Assembly (NCBI RefSeq): GCF_021647475.1 | Contig: NZ_JAKIUR010000032.1 | Span: 1-37,970 of the forward strand | Reading direction: 5' to 3' | Length of the DNA stretch: 37,970 nt | From: Lutibacter sp. | GTDB lineage: Bacteria; Bacteroidota; Bacteroidia; Flavobacteriales; Flavobacteriaceae | Shown: positions 36,106-37,970 of the stretch, one piece after another | Layout: every line of letters begins with the position of its first letter | Position numbering within the stretch: position 1 is the stretch's first letter | Notes under the pieces: model-generated | What the model was told of the DNA's origin: nothing | The model's database searches: none | The model's input: the letters and a program-made list of their open reading frames with translations, nothing else | Translations under genes and position numbers: made by a program

Positions 36106-37005
36106 TTGTACGACACTATTAAAATAGTGAAACAACTAAACCAATTACCCATACAAATTATGGAAGAAACAAAAGAACCTTTTGAATGGTACGGTTTACT
36201 TTGGAAACCAAAATTTAACAAATTTGGTTACCCAACTATTTATTATTCAGAATTAAAAAATCTCAAATTAATTATTCGAGGCAACGAATTAACAATAACC
36301 AATTCATTACAAAAATTTTATATGGATAATAATTATAATTCATTTAGCTATTCCCAAGTTATTGAAGCATTTAAAAAATTGAATAAATCACTTCCATTTA
36401 ATATTTATAATGCTCGTGTTAAAAAAATCGCTGTAGGTATCGTAATTCAAGAAGATGCAGAACAAATCCTAAATACTTGGGTGAGTTTTTCAAATAAAAA
36501 AGGCTTTCCAATGCTGAGTAGAAATAAAAGGTATGGCATAAAATATTTCCTTACAGAGTATGACATAAAAGGTTACAATAAAACCACAGAGGTAAAACAC
36601 CACAACAATATAAATTTAGATAATAATTATTTCAGATTTGAAGTAGAAGTAAAACGAATTAACAACGTAAATAGAGGTAAAAACACAATAGGAATTTACA
36701 CCGTTCAAGACTTAATCAACCCTATTAAATACAAAAAATTAGCAAATTACTTAATGGATAAGTATCGTAAAATAGAAAAGAAACCAAGCGTAAATTTAAA
36801 GGACACCTCTTTAAAAGAAAAACGATTAATAGCTACTTTTAAAGATATGGAGATATTAAATAGCATCAAAAAACAACACCCTAATAGCTATAAAAAGGAC
36901 AGAATACAACACAACAAGTTACTTTACAAACTAAATGATGCAAACTACCAAAATTCAATAATTAACAAATTAAACCAACAAATTCAATTCAGTATAAATA
37001 ACTAA
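36106..37005 (+). CDS. Phage/plasmid replication initiator, gene II/X-like
   Basis: A 299-residue protein. The start is TTG at 36106, immediately after the stop of the excisionase-like gene, and gives (M)YDTIKIVKQL, which resembles the N-terminus of gene II/X-family replication proteins. Also seen are FEWYGLLWKPKFNKFGYPTI, an RFEVEVKRI strand near residue 183, and a basic C-terminal region (YKKLANYLMDKYRKIEKK). In Bacteroidetes such proteins are found in small integrative elements and may start rolling-circle-like replication of the excised form. I do not see an unambiguous catalytic Tyr motif or HUH motif, so the family call is moderate. Confidence 0.6.
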   Translation: MYDTIKIVKQLNQLPIQIMEETKEPFEWYGLLWKPKFNKFGYPTIYYSELKNLKLIIRGNELTITNSLQKFYMDNNYNSFSYSQVIEAFKKLNKSLPFNIYNARVKKIAVGIVIQEDAEQILNTWVSFSNKKGFPMLSRNKRYGIKYFLTEYDIKGYNKTTEVKHHNNINLDNNYFRFEVEVKRINNVNRGKNTIGIYTVQDLINPIKYKKLANYLMDKYRKIEKKPSVNLKDTSLKEKRLIATFKDMEILNSIKKQHPNSYKKDRIQHNKLLYKLNDANYQNSIINKLNQQIQFSINN

Positions 37006-37058
37006 GGTTTTTCAACTTGTAATATAGTATAAAACAAGGGTAAAAAAATAATATAAAA

Positions 37059-37139
37059 ATGGCAATAAGAGAGATAGACAAATTAAAACTAAAAGAAATT
37101 GAAAACAAGTTAGAACTAACCATTAAAAATGGTAACTAA
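37059..37139 (+). CDS. Possible 26-residue upstream peptide overlapping the next gene
   Basis: ATG at 37059 opens MAIREIDKLKLKEIENKLEL and ends in TAA at 37137-37139, overlapping the next start (37129) by 11 bases in another frame. A short, charged, helical peptide; it may be a leader whose translation is coupled to the HTH gene or simply chance. No homology recognised. Confidence 0.3.
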   Translation: MAIREIDKLKLKEIENKLELTIKNGN

Positions 37140-37335
37140 ATTACAAAGCAATATCTTAGAAAAACAAATAATTGACAATGCAGATTTTATTCAACTAATG
37201 CAAATTAGTAATAGTACCGCTAAAAATTGGCGTAAAAAAGGTATCATTGCTTATGCTCAAATAGAAAATAAAATCTATTATAAAATTGAAGACATCCAAG
37301 CAATGATAGAAAAACATTACAAATCCTTTCTTTAA
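37129..37335 (+). CDS. Second HTH (excisionase/MerR-type) protein
   Basis: A 68-residue protein. FIQLMQISNSTAKNWRKKGI at about residues 21-40 and IENKIYYKIEDIQAMIEKHY at about 44-63 form the same winged-helix layout as the protein at 35812, but the sequence is otherwise different. A DNA-binding regulator or accessory excision factor of the element. A hairpin at 37351-37386 follows its stop. Confidence 0.7.
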   Translation: MVTKLQSNILEKQIIDNADFIQLMQISNSTAKNWRKKGIIAYAQIENKIYYKIEDIQAMIEKHYKSFL

Positions 37336-37350
37336 AATAATTCCTAAAAA

Positions 37351-37386
37351 ACCCACCTCAAAAATTGCAAAAAAAGAGAGGTGGGT
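37351..37386 (+). terminator. Hairpin after the HTH gene
   Basis: ACCCACCTC (37351-37359) pairs exactly with GAGGTGGGT (37378-37386) across an 18-base A-rich loop. The following bases (AAATTGCTATG) lack a T run on the plus strand. It may be an intrinsic terminator of modest strength or an mRNA end-processing site between the recombination module and hsdM. Confidence 0.5.
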
Positions 37387-37528
37387 AAATTGCTATGAAA
37401 AAGATTAGGTTACTTTATAATAACCTGTATATCAAATATAGTATTTTTTATAATTATCTTATAAATTCAGTAGCAATTAATTTTAAATTTCTGTACTTTC
37501 ACACGAAAATTGTATTAAATAACTCCAA

Positions 37529-37858
37529 ATGTCAGAAGAACAAAAAAAACTACTTGAAAAACAACTTTGGGCTATTGCTAACTTGCTAAGAGGCAAAATG
37601 GATGCCGATGATTACAGAAACTACATTTTAGGATTTATATTCTTTAAATACCTTTCCGAAAAGTTACACATCTATGCAGATGAGATATTAGAACCAGACA
37701 ATATCACGTATGAACAATTAGATGAAAATTTCGATACTGGAAAAACCTACATAGAAGCTGTTAAAAAGGCTTGTATTAAAAATTTAGGCTACTTCTTAAA
37801 ACCCTCAGAATTATTTACATCGATTGCTCAAAAAGGGAATAACTGGACTACCTACTAA
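37529..37858 (+). pseudogene. hsdM: Type I restriction-modification methyltransferase subunit HsdM, interrupted by an IS
   Basis: Only the N-terminal part is present. EEQKKLLEKQLWAIANLLRG, KMDADDYRNYILGFIFFKYL and GYFLKPSELFTSIAQKGNN are the standard N-terminal helical domain of HsdM, which normally continues with the SAM-binding methylase domain to about 500 residues or more. After GNN (about 37843) the reading frame enters IS3-family DNA and ends at 37858 (WTTY then stop). Intact, it would methylate DNA with HsdS and HsdR. The rest of the gene and any hsdS/hsdR lie beyond the window if they survive. It is carried in the integrated element as a defence cargo gene. Confidence 0.88.
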
Positions 37859-37970
37859 ATTTGGGACAATTTTCTTAAGCCACTTTATTAATAATTCCTT
37901 TCAATTTTATTTCCATTTCTAGGGGAGAAAGGTATCCTAAACTAGAATGCAGTCTTTTGGTGTTATACCA
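37844..37970 (-). mobile_element. IS3-family insertion, right end (cut by window edge)
   Basis: The probable element edge is TGGACTACCTACTAAATTTG at 37844, chosen because IS3-family ends start with TG and because HsdM similarity stops there. The first 30 or so bases carry the terminal-repeat-like TTTGGGACAATTTTC and are followed by the transposase 3' end. The exact edge needs the other end or an empty site. Confidence 0.75.
37875..37970 (-). CDS. IS3-family transposase (OrfB) C-terminus
   Basis: The last 31 codons of the integrase-core transposase. WYNTKRLHSSLGYLSPLEME is the hallmark C-terminal segment of IS3 OrfB (the conserved YN..R.H..LGY.SP), ending KGIINKVA with TAA at 37877-37875. The rest is outside the window. 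It is oriented against hsdM. Confidence 0.93.
   Translation of the reverse strand, partial: WYNTKRLHSSLGYLSPLEMEIKLKGIINKVA

Noticed and set aside
37395..37589. 64-codon frame before hsdM
   Set aside because: Low-complexity Asn/Tyr/Phe peptide running into the real start of hsdM in another frame; looks like chance in AT-rich DNA.

Overview
The window is AT-rich DNA that reads as a member of the Bacteroidetes, most likely a marine-type Flavobacteriaceae. The grounds are Bacteroidetes-type -7 boxes (TAnnTTTG), a UpxY/NusG-like antiterminator, a Bacteroidetes-style polysaccharide export protein and a flavobacterial type of integrated element. The genus cannot be fixed from sequence alone.

Layout. 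(1) 1-1341: the end of an IS30-like insertion sequence abuts an AAA_14/DUF4143 ATPase. (2) 1589-31034: a large surface-polysaccharide (capsule or O-antigen) locus, entirely on the minus strand and so read right to left. It starts with rmlA-rmlC-rmlD-rmlB (dTDP-L-rhamnose), then a UDP-HexNAc 6-dehydrogenase and a WlbA/WbpB-type 3-dehydrogenase. Next come upxY, ugd (UDP-glucuronate), an SLBB export protein (wza) and a chain-length protein (wzz). A decayed wbpP/tviC epimerase follows, then the UDP-L-FucNAc set (fnlA, then fnlC and fnlB further on) with a cupin protein, Wzy, a GT2, Wzx, three GT4-type transferases and an HPr-kinase-like protein. Remnants of a polysaccharide pyruvyl transferase and of an initiating sugar transferase lie at the distal end. 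(3) 31527-32456: two plus-strand orphan genes, one a lipoprotein. (4) 32566-37970: an integrated element inserted in the 3' end of a tRNA gene (probably tRNA-Asp). It carries a tyrosine integrase with an in-frame stop, two paralogous accessory proteins, excisionase-like HTH proteins, a gene II/X-like replication protein and an hsdM gene cut by an IS3-family insertion at the window edge.

How it fits together: Rml, Ugd, Fnl and the dehydrogenases supply activated sugars. The GTs assemble the repeat unit, Wzx flips it, Wzy polymerises it, Wzz sets length and Wza exports it. UpxY probably promotes transcription of the long distal operon. Three biosynthetic genes are broken (wbpP, pyruvyl transferase, initiating sugar transferase) and the usual WlbA partners WbpD and WbpE are absent, so the encoded glycan has probably been remodelled or the locus is decaying.

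The most unusual layer is the repeats. A family of nested palindromes (outer arms GTCATTGCGA/TCGCAATGAC, inner arms GGCAATCT/AGATTGC) fills the gaps between capsule genes in long arrays, brackets a GIY-YIG nuclease gene with long direct duplications, and has a half unit translated inside Wzz. A second repeat is translated inside the UDP-HexNAc dehydrogenase (HPEPVEG). A 180-bp MITE with a perfect 6-bp target duplication appears to derive from the IS at the left edge.
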